From: CAYSRJ01 sp964521865
GTDB lineage: Bacteria; Spirochaetota; B62-G9; DRHN01
NCBI GenBank assembly: GCA_964521865.1
Contig: CAZFTJ010000008.1
Location: 103,409 to 167,408 of the forward strand
Reading direction: 5' to 3'
Length of the DNA stretch: 64,000 bases
Part shown: piece after piece, positions 44,171 through 55,000 of the stretch
Position numbering within the stretch: position 1 is the stretch's first letter
How the letters are laid out: every line of letters begins with the position of its first letter
Made by a program: the position numbers and the translations under genes
The notes under the pieces: model-generated
Database searches by the model: none
Told to the model about the DNA's origin: nothing
What the model saw: the letters and a program-made list of their open reading frames with translations, nothing else

Positions 44171-45442
44171 ATGCCTGAGAAAATCGTTGTCGGGGGTGGA
44201 TCGGTTCTTCTGGTTGAAACCATACCGTCAAGTGCGTCGGTATCGATCGGTGTGTGGACAAATATCGGTTCACGAGATGAGAAAAAGGGGGAACACGGGT
44301 TTTCGCACTTTATTGAACATATGCTGTTCAAAGGAACTCATACGCGAAGTGCGTACGAAATCGCCGTACAGATTGATCATCTGGGCGGAGAGATCAACGG
44401 AGTGACGGGAAAGGAAAACACCGACTACTATATAAATGTTGCGGCACGGCACTATGCTGTTGCGCTGGATATTCTGACGGATATGTTCTGCAACGCCGCT
44501 TTCAGAGGAGAGGATTTCTCAAATGAAAAGTTCGTGATTTTAAACGAGATAGACCTGTCGACTGATGACCCGGAAGAATTCGCCGGAGACCTGTTCTCAA
44601 AAGCTCTCTGGGGCAATTCGTCGTTCGGATTGCCTGTTTTAGGAGAGCGGGAAGATATAGCACATACCTCACTGGAAAAATTGTTCGATTATTACAGACA
44701 AAACTACAGACCTCAGGATATGGTTGTATCCGTCGCAGGGCATGTCGGCGCTGAGGATTGCCGCGGCGAGCTGGAGCGGGTTATAGGTTCGACCGACTGC
44801 CAGTCTTCGGCAAGAACGCTTCCTCCCGAAAGGGCAGCTCCGATACCTGCAAGAAAAAAAGTCGTTTCGGAAAGGGATATCGAACAGGTGTATTTCGTCT
44901 GCGGCAGGGATGCATACGGGTACGAGGATGAAAGGCGGTACCCCCTCATGCTGCTCAATACAATAGTCGGCGGCTCTTTTTCGTCGCGTCTCTTTCAGAA
45001 TATCAGGGAAAAGAAGGGACTATGCTACTCGATTGCCTCTGTTGTTACCGGATTTTCCGACTGCGGTGAATTCACAATATATTTTTCCGCTGCCGTGGAC
45101 AACGTTTTTCCGGTGCTCGATATGCTGAACCAGGAGATGCGGCGAATAAAGAGGGGAGACATCGGAGCAGAGGAGCTTTCCATGGCGAAAGAGCGGTTCA
45201 AGGGGAGCTACATACTTGCCAGTGAAAGTGTCGAATGGAACATGGTCAGAATGGCCGTTCAGGAGATGATGTACGGAAGGTTCATTCCCTATGACGAGAC
45301 TTTTAAGAAAATTGAAAACGTCAGTCTCGATGACCTGTATGAAACCGTTGATTCAGTGCTGAAGGGCGATGCGTTTACTTTTGCAAGTGTCGGGCCTCCG
45401 GGCCACGGTGTCCGGCTCGACGGATTTTCATTCAGTTTTTAA
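44171..45442 (+). CDS. M16 family zinc peptidase (processing-peptidase-like)
   Basis: The 423-residue protein has the inverted zinc motif HFIEH (His46, Glu49, His50), with the second Glu expected in VILNEIDLS. The second half contains the conserved RLFQNIREKKGLCYSIAS sequence split across two strands. It matches the YmxG/PqqL-type short M16 proteins often encoded near dut or pnp in bacteria. The ATG at 44171 sits seven nt after AAAGGAG, better than the ATG at 44165. No signal peptide is visible. The dUTPase gene follows on the same strand. Confidence 0.9.
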   Translation: MPEKIVVGGGSVLLVETIPSSASVSIGVWTNIGSRDEKKGEHGFSHFIEHMLFKGTHTRSAYEIAVQIDHLGGEINGVTGKENTDYYINVAARHYAVALDILTDMFCNAAFRGEDFSNEKFVILNEIDLSTDDPEEFAGDLFSKALWGNSSFGLPVLGEREDIAHTSLEKLFDYYRQNYRPQDMVVSVAGHVGAEDCRGELERVIGSTDCQSSARTLPPERAAPIPARKKVVSERDIEQVYFVCGRDAYGYEDERRYPLMLLNTIVGGSFSSRLFQNIREKKGLCYSIASVVTGFSDCGEFTIYFSAAVDNVFPVLDMLNQEMRRIKRGDIGAEELSMAKERFKGSYILASESVEWNMVRMAVQEMMYGRFIPYDETFKKIENVSLDDLYETVDSVLKGDAFTFASVGPPGHGVRLDGFSFSF

Positions 45443-45499
45443 CTGAACGTGTAGAAATACGTTGCAAAAATTTTATTTTTCTGTTGAAATGTACAGAAC

Positions 45500-45943
45500 A
45501 TGGTTTTGAAAATCTTCAAAGTAAACGCGAAAAACCCTCTTCCCGGGTATATGACGGAAGATGCAAGCGGTATCGATCTCCACGCCTCGATTGAGGAGCC
45601 CGTTATCATACCTCCCGGCGAGTACCGATGTATACCTGCAGGTATCAAGATATCCCTGCCGAAAGGATATGAGGTACAGATACGGCCCCGAAGCGGCCTT
45701 TCGCTTAAAAACGGTGTAACGGTCCTGAATGCGCCCGGCACAGTCGATTCCGATTACAGAGGAGAAATCAAGGTAATTCTCATCAACCATGGGAGTGGTC
45801 CTTTTATGGTTACAGAAGGCATGAGGATTGCCCAGATGGTTGTGGCTTCGGTCGTCCATGCGCAGGTGCGGGAAGTGGAGCTGGAACAGAATCTTGAATC
45901 GACAGAGAGGAGCGGCGGTGGCTTCGGACACACAGGCATCTGA
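45500..45943 (+). CDS. dut: Deoxyuridine triphosphatase (dUTPase)
   Basis: The 147-residue trimeric dUTPase shows all five family motifs: DASGIDLHA, RPRSGLSLKNG, GTVDSDYRGEI, GMRIAQMV and the C-terminal RSGGGFGHTG. It prevents uracil incorporation and supplies dUMP for thymidylate synthesis. No strong ribosome site precedes the ATG. The final 26 nt overlap the start of the RNase J gene, so the two are probably coupled. Confidence 0.95.
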   Translation: MVLKIFKVNAKNPLPGYMTEDASGIDLHASIEEPVIIPPGEYRCIPAGIKISLPKGYEVQIRPRSGLSLKNGVTVLNAPGTVDSDYRGEIKVILINHGSGPFMVTEGMRIAQMVVASVVHAQVREVELEQNLESTERSGGGFGHTGI

Positions 45944-47609
45944 AGGACAGGGTGCTGTCGATGAGGTGCGTATTATCCCCATCGGCGGCCTCGGTGAAAT
46001 CGGAAAAAATATGATGCTCATTGAGAGTGCGGGGAGAATAGTCATCATCGATGCGGGGATGATGTTCCCCGAAGACGATATGCCGGGTGTCGATTATGTT
46101 ATTCCCGATTTCTCATATGTGCTCGAGAATAGAAAAAAGGTCTGTGCTATAATACTCACTCACGGCCATGAGGATCATATCGGTGCGCTTCCCTATTTGC
46201 TCGGAGAAATCAATGTGCCCGTCTATGGGACAAGACTCACTCTCGGTTTTGCGAAAAACCGTCTTGAGGAATACTCCCTGTCTGAGAAACCGAAATTTCA
46301 TGAGATACGACCGAGGGAGAAGGTCGATTTCGGCGGTATCGTGGCGGAGTTTTTCAGAGTATGCCACAGCGTTGCGGACGGCGTCGGCATCGCCTTCCAT
46401 ACACCGCACGGAAGTATAGTGCACTCCGGTGATTTCAAGTTCGAATACACGCCGATTGACAATTCTCATTTCGATTTTTATAAGCTTGCCGAGCTTGGAG
46501 AAAAGGGGGTGCTCCTGCTCATGTCGGATTCAACGAATGCCGAAAATCAGGGGTATACTCCTTCTGAAAAAAAGCTGAACAGCCTTCTCCTTGATACGAT
46601 TCTCAATGCCGGCGGGAGGGTTCTCGTGGCGACTTTTGCGTCGAATGTGCATCGTATTCAGCAAATTTTCAACGTGTGCAAACAGGCGGGAAAAAAAGTC
46701 GCGGTTATCGGGAGGAGTATGGAAAAGAACATATCGATGGCAAGAGACCTCGGTTATCTGGATTTTTCCTCGGACATGCTCTTTTCTTCAGACCGAATCA
46801 AAAGTTGCCGAAAGGACAGAATCGTCGTTTTGACAACCGGTACCCAGGGCGAACCGATGTCCGCCCTTTCGAGAATCGCCAACAGCAGGCACCCGTTGAT
46901 CGATATCGAGCCGGGAGATACGGTTATACTCTCAGCATCGATTATTCCGGGGAATGAAAAAACGGTGACGCGGATAGTAAACACCCTTTTTAAGAGAGGA
47001 GCGCAGGTATATTACGAAGGGTTCGAGGACCTGCATGTTTCCGGGCATGCCTCGCGGGAAGAGCTGAAGCTCATGCTTGCCATAACAAAGCCCCGGTATT
47101 TTATTCCGATACACGGAGAGTTCAGGCATCTCATCCATCATTCCAATATCGCACAGGAAATGGGTATCGAAAAAAAGAGGATCATACTGGCCGAGGACGG
47201 GGATGTCGTCACTATCAGCGGCGACGATATCGGCGTTACCGGGAAAGTGTCCGCACAGCACGTTTATATTGCAGGGAAGACTGTCGGGGAGATCGAAAAG
47301 ACCGTGCTCAGGGACAGAAACAAACTTTCAGCGGACGGAATTGTTATTGTTATTCTTTCACTCAGGCGAACGGGACGGGAGGATGTCGGCCCGGATATCA
47401 TATCCCGGGGATTTATAGACCTTCAGGAACGCGAGGATATTCGAATCAGGGCAAAAAAGATTGTGCTCGATGTACTGAAAAGATACGAAGGGGGCAGAGT
47501 GACCGACTACGAAGCCGTTAAAGCCGATGCCGTTCAGGCATTGAAGCGATTTTTTCGATCGGAGACGGCCCGTTCACCCATGATCGTTCCGATTGTTGTC
47601 GGTGATTGA
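45918..47609 (+). CDS. rnj: Ribonuclease J
   Basis: This 563-residue metallo-beta-lactamase/beta-CASP ribonuclease has IIPIGGLGEIGKNMML at the N-terminus, the zinc motif HGHEDH (after ILT), the SDSTNAE segment and the beta-CASP and C-terminal RNase J parts. RNase J has 5' exonuclease and endonuclease activity in mRNA decay and rRNA maturation. I choose the GTG at 45918, inside the dut end, because the longer frame upstream is the dut sequence in another phase and lacks family similarity. Length 550-570 is typical. Confidence 0.93.
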   Translation: MASDTQASEGQGAVDEVRIIPIGGLGEIGKNMMLIESAGRIVIIDAGMMFPEDDMPGVDYVIPDFSYVLENRKKVCAIILTHGHEDHIGALPYLLGEINVPVYGTRLTLGFAKNRLEEYSLSEKPKFHEIRPREKVDFGGIVAEFFRVCHSVADGVGIAFHTPHGSIVHSGDFKFEYTPIDNSHFDFYKLAELGEKGVLLLMSDSTNAENQGYTPSEKKLNSLLLDTILNAGGRVLVATFASNVHRIQQIFNVCKQAGKKVAVIGRSMEKNISMARDLGYLDFSSDMLFSSDRIKSCRKDRIVVLTTGTQGEPMSALSRIANSRHPLIDIEPGDTVILSASIIPGNEKTVTRIVNTLFKRGAQVYYEGFEDLHVSGHASREELKLMLAITKPRYFIPIHGEFRHLIHHSNIAQEMGIEKKRIILAEDGDVVTISGDDIGVTGKVSAQHVYIAGKTVGEIEKTVLRDRNKLSADGIVIVILSLRRTGREDVGPDIISRGFIDLQEREDIRIRAKKIVLDVLKRYEGGRVTDYEAVKADAVQALKRFFRSETARSPMIVPIVVGD

Positions 47610-47692
47610 ATCGAGGGAGCATACTACTATGAGAAAATACATGTTTCCCGCAGCGATGTCATGCAGTATTCTCGTATCAGGGAGATAAGAGT

Positions 47693-49261
47693 ATGGAAAA
47701 GTCTGACTGGGAAAAAGTGGTTGAAGAGAAGGAGCTTGAGGACGGTGTGCCCCGCACCTTTACGCTCGGAAAAAGACGTATCATGCTGATCAGGTTCGGC
47801 GAAAGGGTGTATGCTTCCGGTGCACGGTGTCCGCATTACGGTGCGCCTCTCGACGAAGGAATTTTAATCGACGATACCCTTATATGCCCGTGGCACACGG
47901 CGGAATTCAACGTTACGAACGGGCGTATGATACTGCCTCCTGCACTCGACGATCTTTCCAGGTATATCGTGAAGATCGAAGACGGCACGGTGTATGTCAG
48001 GAGGCCTGAAACGCAGCGGGAACCGGTTGAGGTAAAGACCGAGAAGGGGACGTTTGTGATTATCGGAGGCGGTGCAGCGGGAAGTGCAGCTGCTCTCACG
48101 CTGAGAAAAGAGGGGTTCGACGGAAGGGTTGTCATTGTGAGTGAAGATCCGGATCTTCCGTATGACAGAACGGTTCTTTCAAAGGAATTTTTATCGGGCG
48201 ATATGAATCAGAATGAACTTTTTCTGAAGAATGAACAGGTGTATAGAGATCTGAGAATAGAAATATTTTCCGATTACAAAGTCATGGATGTGGATATCGA
48301 TCGGAAAATGCTGCTCTTTGTGAATTCGCAGACAATGCACTATGAGAAGCTCCTCATTGCCACCGGCGGAATTCCCCGTACGCCGAATATTTATGGTGTT
48401 GAACTGCCGAATTTCTTTCTTTTGCGAAGCTTGAAGGATGCCTCAGCCATAGTTTCTGCTCTCAAAAGTACAGAAAGGGTAGTGATAATCGGCGCGGGGT
48501 TTATCGGACTGGAAACAGCGGCATCACTGAGGACGAAAAACTTCGATATCCATGTAGTCGACCCGGAAGATCCCCCACTTAAACGGGTGTTCGGTGAGGA
48601 AATTGGAAATATGATTAAAAAACTGCATGAAGAAAACGGCGTGCATTTTCACCTCGGCGTTACACCAGAAGAGATTCTCGGGGAGGGCAATATACGTGAG
48701 GTACTTCTGTCTGATGAAAGCAGGGTGCCCGCAGATATGGTTGTTGCAGGTGTCGGTATTATTCCTGCGGTTTATTTTCTCGAGGGTACGGGTCTCGCAG
48801 AGAATAACGCTGTTCCTGTGGACGGACGGCTCAAGACTAAAAATGACGATGTGTATGCATCGGGAGACGTCGCCCTTATTCCTGACCCGATAACGGGGAA
48901 AAAGAGGAGAACGGAGCACTGGGCAGAAGCACAGCGGCAGGGCCAGCATGCGGCGCGGTCAATGCTCGGGTTTCGGGGGGAATATCAGGAGGTGCCGTTC
49001 TTCTGGACGGAGCAGTACGGCAAAGTGATACGGTATATCGGCCATTCTGAAAGGTTCGATCAGGTTGTTTTGAATGGAGATCCGCACGGTGATTTTATTG
49101 CCGGTTATTTCAGAGGACGATCTCTTGAAGCGGCGGCCGGTGTCGGTCACGTGGAAGAGCTTGTTGTAATCGGAGAAATACTCAAACGGGGTGCGCGTAT
49201 TTCCCCGGCCGCATTCCGGGATGAAAAGACCGATCTGAAGGAGCTGCTTAAAAAGGCGTGA
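47693..49261 (+). CDS. Rieske-FAD oxidoreductase (AIFM3/ferredoxin-reductase-like)
   Basis: The 522-residue protein has an N-terminal Rieske [2Fe-2S] domain (about 1-100) with Cys46-x-His48 and Cys65-x2-His68. An FAD/NAD(P)-dependent pyridine-nucleotide disulfide oxidoreductase domain follows (about 115-420; VIIGGGAAGSAAALTLR, VVIIGAGFIGLETAASL, YASGDVALIPDP) with a small C-terminal dimer domain. The layout is that of AIFM3/nitrite-reductase-like electron-transfer flavoproteins. Partner and acceptor are unknown. GGGAGA precedes the ATG. It converges with the thioredoxin gene. Confidence 0.9.
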   Translation: MEKSDWEKVVEEKELEDGVPRTFTLGKRRIMLIRFGERVYASGARCPHYGAPLDEGILIDDTLICPWHTAEFNVTNGRMILPPALDDLSRYIVKIEDGTVYVRRPETQREPVEVKTEKGTFVIIGGGAAGSAAALTLRKEGFDGRVVIVSEDPDLPYDRTVLSKEFLSGDMNQNELFLKNEQVYRDLRIEIFSDYKVMDVDIDRKMLLFVNSQTMHYEKLLIATGGIPRTPNIYGVELPNFFLLRSLKDASAIVSALKSTERVVIIGAGFIGLETAASLRTKNFDIHVVDPEDPPLKRVFGEEIGNMIKKLHEENGVHFHLGVTPEEILGEGNIREVLLSDESRVPADMVVAGVGIIPAVYFLEGTGLAENNAVPVDGRLKTKNDDVYASGDVALIPDPITGKKRRTEHWAEAQRQGQHAARSMLGFRGEYQEVPFFWTEQYGKVIRYIGHSERFDQVVLNGDPHGDFIAGYFRGRSLEAAAGVGHVEELVVIGEILKRGARISPAAFRDEKTDLKELLKKA

Positions 49262-49265
49262 CGCG

Positions 49266-49298
49266 GAGGGCACGCCGCTCGGCGGCGGCACGACCCTC
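49266..49298. terminator. Nested hairpins between convergent Rieske and thioredoxin genes
   Basis: GAGGG (49266-49270) pairs with CCCTC (49294-49298), enclosing GCCGC-TCG-GCGGC (49274-49286). The structure lies between two genes that end toward each other and could end transcription from both sides. T runs are lacking. Confidence 0.42.
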
Positions 49299-49311
49299 TC
49301 GGCGGACGTTT

Positions 49312-49638
49312 TCAAGAGAGGTGTTCTTCTATTTTCTTCTTGAGCTGTTTTTTAGGATACACACCAATGATCCTGTCGACCTCCTGTCCTGCCTTGAAGA
49401 AGAGAAGGGTGGGAATGTTCATTACACCGAACCTGAGCGGCGTTTCCTGGTTTTGGTCGATATTCAGTTTGGTAATTTTTACCCGACTCTCATACTCCTC
49501 TGCGATCTCCTCCAGTACAGGCTCCATCATTCTGCACGGGCCGCACCATTCCGCCCATAAGTCGACAACGACCAGTTTATCCGCATCGGATACTTCTTTT
49601 TCAAAATCGGAATCGGTGGTATGCGTAATTTCAGCCAT
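49312..49638 (-). CDS. trx: Thioredoxin
   Basis: The 108-residue protein is a typical thioredoxin: VVDLWAEWCGPC with redox Cys32 and Cys35, then the cis-Pro segment MNIPTLLFF. It reduces protein disulfides in the cytoplasm; no signal peptide is seen. GGAGGAG precedes the ATG. A matching thioredoxin reductase is not identified here, although the Rieske-FAD enzyme next door is a distant relative of such reductases. Confidence 0.95.
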   Translation of the reverse strand: MAEITHTTDSDFEKEVSDADKLVVVDLWAEWCGPCRMMEPVLEEIAEEYESRVKITKLNIDQNQETPLRFGVMNIPTLLFFKAGQEVDRIIGVYPKKQLKKKIEEHLS

Positions 49639-49846
49639 CTCTCCTCCAGTGTCGAGTTTTTAATCGGATTTTTATAATTGATTTTATCCGGTGCCCGCGC
49701 ATAAATATAGTATTGATGGAATGTATGGGCAATACAAATTGGGAAGTTGTGTAAAAAGGGACCCGGAAAGATTGGTCAACTCGGCGTTATAGAATTTCAG
49801 ATTTGGTCGATACAGTATGTGAACCACCTTTTCGAAAGGATGACAC

Positions 49847-50692
49847 ATGCTGCGGGGACTGTATACCGGTGCTTCCGGAATGATTGCACAGATGGACCGA
49901 ATCAATGTGCTGTCCAATAATCTGGCGAATGTCAATACCCCGTCCTACAAACGGGATACAACTATCATGAAGTCCTTTCCCGAGATGCTCATCAGGCGGA
50001 TCAACGACGACGGTGTACGCGTCATACCTCCCGGGTCGTATGATCTCATGCCGGTTGTCGGCAAATTGGGAACCGGCGTCGAAGTAAACGAGGTATATAC
50101 GCGCTTTACGCAGGGCGCGTTCAAACAGACGGACAACGCTTTCGATCTCGCGCTCGAGGGAGAGGGGTTCATCGCCGTTCAGACACCGGAAGGCGAGCGC
50201 TGTACGAGAAACGGCAGTTTCCTGATAGACAGGGACGGATATCTGGTGACAAAAGACGGCTACAGGGTGCTCGGTGAGAACGGGCCGATACAGATAAAGA
50301 AGAACAACTTCATCGTTGATGAGGACGGCACTGTATTCGAGAACGACGAGTATACCGGCGACCCGTCGCGCCTTGTCAGCATGGAAGAAAATGAGTGGAA
50401 CCGGACCGTGCGGCTCGACCGCATAAAAATCGTGTCGTTCCCAAAAATTCGCTACATAAAAAAGATGGGTGAAAGCCTGTACAGAGCGACCCGTTACTCA
50501 GAACCGGCATTTATCATGCAGCAGAACCGTCCCAAGGTGCGTCAGGGGTTTTTAGAGGCATCAAATGTAAATCCGGTAATCGAGATGGTCAATCTCATCG
50601 AGGTTCATCGGACATACGAGGCAAATCAAAAGATGATTCAGGCCCACGATGCTGCGCTCGGCAGGGTTATCAACGAGGTCGGCAAGGCCTGA
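49847..50692 (+). CDS. flgF: Flagellar basal-body rod protein, FlgF type
   Basis: The 281-residue rod protein opens LRGLYTGASGMIAQMDR and has NVLSNNLANVNTPSYKR, the N-terminal signature of rod/hook proteins. The C-terminus VNLIEVHRTYEANQKM gives the matching coiled-coil partner. The central domain is larger than in FlgG, and a gene order of FlgF-like then FlgG matches spirochaetes. AAGGATG precedes the ATG. The exact name (FlgF versus FlgG1) cannot be settled by sequence alone. The protein is exported by the flagellar type III system and has no signal peptide. Confidence 0.85.
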   Translation: MLRGLYTGASGMIAQMDRINVLSNNLANVNTPSYKRDTTIMKSFPEMLIRRINDDGVRVIPPGSYDLMPVVGKLGTGVEVNEVYTRFTQGAFKQTDNAFDLALEGEGFIAVQTPEGERCTRNGSFLIDRDGYLVTKDGYRVLGENGPIQIKKNNFIVDEDGTVFENDEYTGDPSRLVSMEENEWNRTVRLDRIKIVSFPKIRYIKKMGESLYRATRYSEPAFIMQQNRPKVRQGFLEASNVNPVIEMVNLIEVHRTYEANQKMIQAHDAALGRVINEVGKA

Positions 50693-50719
50693 TGAATTAC
50701 CGGAGGAGGAGAAAATACC

Positions 50720-51514
50720 ATGATGAGATCGTTGTGGACTGCGGCAAGCGGGATGATAGGACAGCAGTTCAATATCGATACAATCGCTCATAACCTTTCG
50801 AATGTTAACACGACCGGGTACAAAAAGGGGCGTCCGGATTTCGAAGACCTTTTGTACCAGACACTGCGCGCGGCAGGAACACCGGCAACCCGGGATACGC
50901 TTGTCCCGACCGGTATTCAGGTCGGCCACGGGGTGCGCCCTGCAGCCACCCAGAAGATGTACACGCAGGGAAGTCTGCAGAACACGGGCAATGTACTGGA
51001 TCTCGCAGTCGAGGGGGAGGGTTTTTTTCGTGTCCAGCTCTATGACGGAAGCTTCGGCTACACCCGTGACGGAACATTCAAAATAGATGCAAACGGGCAG
51101 ATCGTAAACAGCAACGGCTACAAGCTCAGTCCCGAGATAATAATGCCGCGGGGTTTTGTGTACTCGGACATATCGATCAGCCAGGACGGCCTCGTAACAG
51201 TAAAGGTCGCAGGCAACGATACACCGATCGAGGTAGGACAGATCAATTTGTACCGATTTGTCAATCCGGCAGGGCTCAAGAATATCGGCCAGAACCTGGT
51301 AAAGGTCACCTCTGCTTCCGGGCCGCCCATCGAGGGAAGACCAGGATTTACCGGAATGGGAAAACTGCAGCAGGGGTTTCTGGAGATGTCGAACGTGCAG
51401 ATAGTCGAAGAAATGGTGAACATGATCGTCGCGCAGCGTGCATATGAGCTGAACTCAAAGGCGATCACGACATCCGATTCAATGCTCGCGACGGCAAATG
51501 CGCTGAAGCGCTGA
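50720..51514 (+). CDS. flgG: Flagellar distal rod protein FlgG
   Basis: The 264-residue protein has the classic FlgG start MRSLWTAASGMIGQQ, then TIAHNLSNVNTTGYKKGR. The central LAVEGEGFFRVQL and TRDGTFKIDANGQI follow, and it ends NMIVAQRAYELNSKAITTSD. Length 260-264 is standard. It forms the distal rod. GGAGGAG precedes the ATG, 28 nt after flgF. Genes for the P- and L-ring proteins (flgI, flgH, flgA) are not found downstream in this window. Confidence 0.93.
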   Translation: MMRSLWTAASGMIGQQFNIDTIAHNLSNVNTTGYKKGRPDFEDLLYQTLRAAGTPATRDTLVPTGIQVGHGVRPAATQKMYTQGSLQNTGNVLDLAVEGEGFFRVQLYDGSFGYTRDGTFKIDANGQIVNSNGYKLSPEIIMPRGFVYSDISISQDGLVTVKVAGNDTPIEVGQINLYRFVNPAGLKNIGQNLVKVTSASGPPIEGRPGFTGMGKLQQGFLEMSNVQIVEEMVNMIVAQRAYELNSKAITTSDSMLATANALKR

Positions 51515-51626
51515 ACCGGTGAAAACATCCGCGGGTATTTCATGTAGAGAATAACTGCACTGCTCCTCTTCGCCTGTTTTTTCGGAGATTTTCAGGGGGC
51601 GATGGAGGTTTAGAGAGCATTCAGCC

Positions 51627-52085
51627 ATGACCATACAGAACGTTCAACAAATGGTGCAGCCCAACCTGCCGATTTCCTTTAACGGGAGCAGCGAAACAAG
51701 GGGGCCCGCATTCATCGAAATTTTCAGAGATGTACTTAAAACGAAGGATATAAACAGAATCAGACATCTTCCAGGGACTGCCGCGTTACTCAGGCCGTCC
51801 GAAACCGGTGGGGCGATACCTGTAGAAAAAGGCGTTGAAATCGGCTCAAAAGGGAAGAAGCCTGTCAATAGGAAACTTCTTTCGGCATGCCGGGATATGG
51901 AAGCTCTTTTCACAGGCATCATGCTCAAATCCATGAGAGAAACGATTCACGAAAATGATTTCTTCGGCAAAAATCTTGCGAAAGATATTTTTAGTGATAT
52001 GTTATACGATGAATACGCAAAACTCATGGCGAAAACCGATCAGATTGGTCTTGCCCGCCAGATATATGACCAGTTAAGTGAATAG
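51627..52085 (+). CDS. flgJ: Rod-binding protein, FlgJ N-terminal-domain type
   Basis: The 152-residue protein carries the FlgJ rod-binding domain in its second half (about 75-150): CRDMEALFTGIMLKSMRET, FFGKNLAKDIFSDML and YAKLMAKTDQIGLARQI. The peptidoglycan hydrolase domain of enterobacterial FlgJ is absent, as in spirochaetes and many other groups. The N-terminal half is low-complexity and poorly conserved. Its stop codon overlaps the start codon of the large outer-membrane protein by eight nt, which suggests coupled expression. Confidence 0.85.
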   Translation: MTIQNVQQMVQPNLPISFNGSSETRGPAFIEIFRDVLKTKDINRIRHLPGTAALLRPSETGGAIPVEKGVEIGSKGKKPVNRKLLSACRDMEALFTGIMLKSMRETIHENDFFGKNLAKDIFSDMLYDEYAKLMAKTDQIGLARQIYDQLSE

Positions 52086-55000
52086 GAAAAAAGCTGGAAT
52101 ATCAGTATTTTACATCCTTTTTTTATGCGCCATTCCGTTTACCGCATCGGCTCAGTTCGTTTTAGAGGATTACCAGAGCCTGCTTTACGGGAAGTATTAT
52201 CGAGACTTCTACCCCCTCATGATACAACAGCATACCCTGGGTTCCGTCGAAATGTCCGATTTCAGCGACGATCCCGCGAATGCAGATCGATACGTGACGA
52301 ATACCGTGGGCACGGACGCCGGTGAGGGACTCAATCTCGAGGGAGAAATCGATCTCAATCTCGGCTACGGCAAGAAATTTACATTGAAGAAGGGTACGGT
52401 CGTCGGTGCGGGAGCCCAGGGAATCGATGAAAATCTCAACCTGGATCTTATCGAGCGTATTCTCCTCATGGGCATGATAGGCGATCGGCTCTACGTTGAG
52501 TTCGATTACGATTCGGAAAGAAAAAAGGAGAACCTTGGGGAAGAGAAAAACATATACCATGTCGCCTATCTCGGGAAGGATGGTGAGTTCGTAAAGGAGG
52601 TTTCGGTCGGGAACAAGGAGCTTTCCATCGAGGATACGCGCTATATTCCCATTGACGAGGGCAATCAGGATTCATTCGGTGTTCGCGCCCGTGCCGGCAG
52701 GGGAAACTTCACGGTCGAGGGACTTATGCGGTACAACGTCGCGTTCGAAGGAACAAAGGAGTTTACCGGCTCGAAGAACAGCGTTGTAATGGATGCGCTC
52801 GATGTGGAGTACGCGACCGGGAAATTTTTCTTTCTCCCGGATACGCAGATCGACACCGGCTCGCTTCTGCTGTACCGGTCGACTAGCAGTGGTGAAGAGA
52901 TCATAGTCGACGGGAAAAAATTCAGGCTCATGAGCAGGGGCATAGATTACGATTTCGACAATTCAAACGGCCGCATATACCTGAACGATTCCCTTGCATA
53001 CGGTGAGGAGCTTATTGTCTATTACAAGAAAAATGGGAAGGGAGTCGGTGATTCATCACTGGGGGTTAATGCGATCATCGATACAGGCGGTGTTCGCAAG
53101 AATTTCAACAGTACCGACTTTTCCGCTTACTTCGATGCCAGCGGTACATACCTCTATCTGAAGAGGAGTGCGTTCAACAGCTACTGGGAGCTAAAAAACG
53201 GCTATCTTCTCGAGGAGTATGAGGGTGCCGTGCTCTACGATGTAGGTATCCAGCTCCTGTACACCGCCAACAAGGGGATAAACGATAATTACGCCGGCCT
53301 TCTTTCCCAGTATGAGATCGATATGGATCACGGCGCAATCTTCTTCAATTTCAACGATGCTTCGGGAGCCTTCTACCCACGGCCCTTTCCGGGAGAGTAC
53401 CCGTATACCGATCCTTCAAACACGGTGAATCCGTTTAATCCGGATGACCCGGCAAATCTCGTATACGGCGGCGTGACCGCACCCCCTTCCAAGAACTCCG
53501 TGAATACCATAGAGGTTTCTTACAGCTATAGCACCGAGAGCTACTTTCTGGATTTCAATCTCGTGCCGGGCAGCGTGGAGGTTACAATAAACGGCAATGT
53601 GCTCGATCCTCAGTACTATACGGTGGACTATGATCTCGGCTTCGTGACTTTCTCGGAAGGCGTTATCAAGCCTTCCTCAGCAGTCGTGATTCACTACCGG
53701 TATACGACTCTCGGCAGCGGGGATATGAGCCTTTTTTCGGCGATCGGGCTCACCTACGACGCCGGTCCCTTTCTCGCGCGCAACGTTACGGCCTATGAAA
53801 CCGGGGTGAAGGGGGGGGAGGCTCCTGAAGTCGGAAAAGAGCCGTCCAGCGCACTGGTTAACAGCACCCGGATGTCGCTGAAGCTCGGTGCCGTTAAAGA
53901 GGATGAAACCGGCCTGTATACCGAATTGAATGGTGAAGCGGCGGTCTCCCGTTCGAATCAGAATGTCTACGGCAAGGCGGTGGTTGCGGACATGGAGAAG
54001 GGGGATGTGTTTACCGATATCGACATGACCGATGAGAACTGGATGCTCGGCAGCAGGTCGTCGATTCTGCCGGCTGCTCTCGGCACGAGAGGGAACGTGA
54101 TCTATAAGAATTACTGGAAGGAAACTATTTTCGAGGGGAACGTATTGCAGAAGCTCTCGTGGGACATACCCTCCGGCAACGTTTTTTCATACAGCGAGAA
54201 GGCAGGCCCCTACAATACGGCGGACAAGCCAACAGGGGGAGCGGACAGCTCTCTCGTTATCGAGTACAGCTTTTCTGCAGGGAGCACGAATCCCTACATC
54301 ACTGTGTCAAAAGCGGTCGGGGGACAGAATTTTTCAAATTTCGAGCGATTGAACCTTCTTTTGAGCGGCCAGGACATCGCAGGAAGCGATATACACGTAT
54401 ACGTCGAGTTGTTGCAGACATATGATGAAGATATTAATGCCAACGGCATCCTGGACGGGGAGAGCTCGATCAATGACAGAGGTTTTTCTATAACACCGTT
54501 CGGCGGACAGCAAACGGTAATCGGCACAGACCGGGAAGGGAAGAGCAACGGACGGCTGGATTCCGAGGACCTGGATAACGACGGTGTTCTTGATACCGGG
54601 AGTGAGGACGGGGTCGTCATACAGGGAGAAAGCAGGCCGTATGCTGCAGATCTCGGGATCGGGAGCAGCGGGTGGAGTTTTGTGTCTCTCGATATACTCG
54701 ACCTTGTTGAAGACAAGCCCGACATTTTTTCGTCACCTGCTGTTTTGAGAATCACTGTTACGACCGGAGATGCCACCCTCAGTCAGAATACCTCCGGTAA
54801 GCTGCTCATAAACCGGATATGGTTTTCCGGATCCGATATTCAGAACAACAGCCCCGAATATCTCAATATCAGCGAGGTGTCCGTCGATGAAGATCCGGTG
54901 GTAAAAGAGAATGCCTTTTCCCGGGCCTTCCCGGGTCTCTATGAAAACCTTCATGGAAATGCCGCATACAGGAGCAGGAATGAACTTGTGGAGAAGGTGC

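Noticed and set aside
45828..45917. Longer N-terminus for RNase J
   Set aside because: This part is the dut gene read in another phase; RNase J similarity begins after the GTG at 45918.
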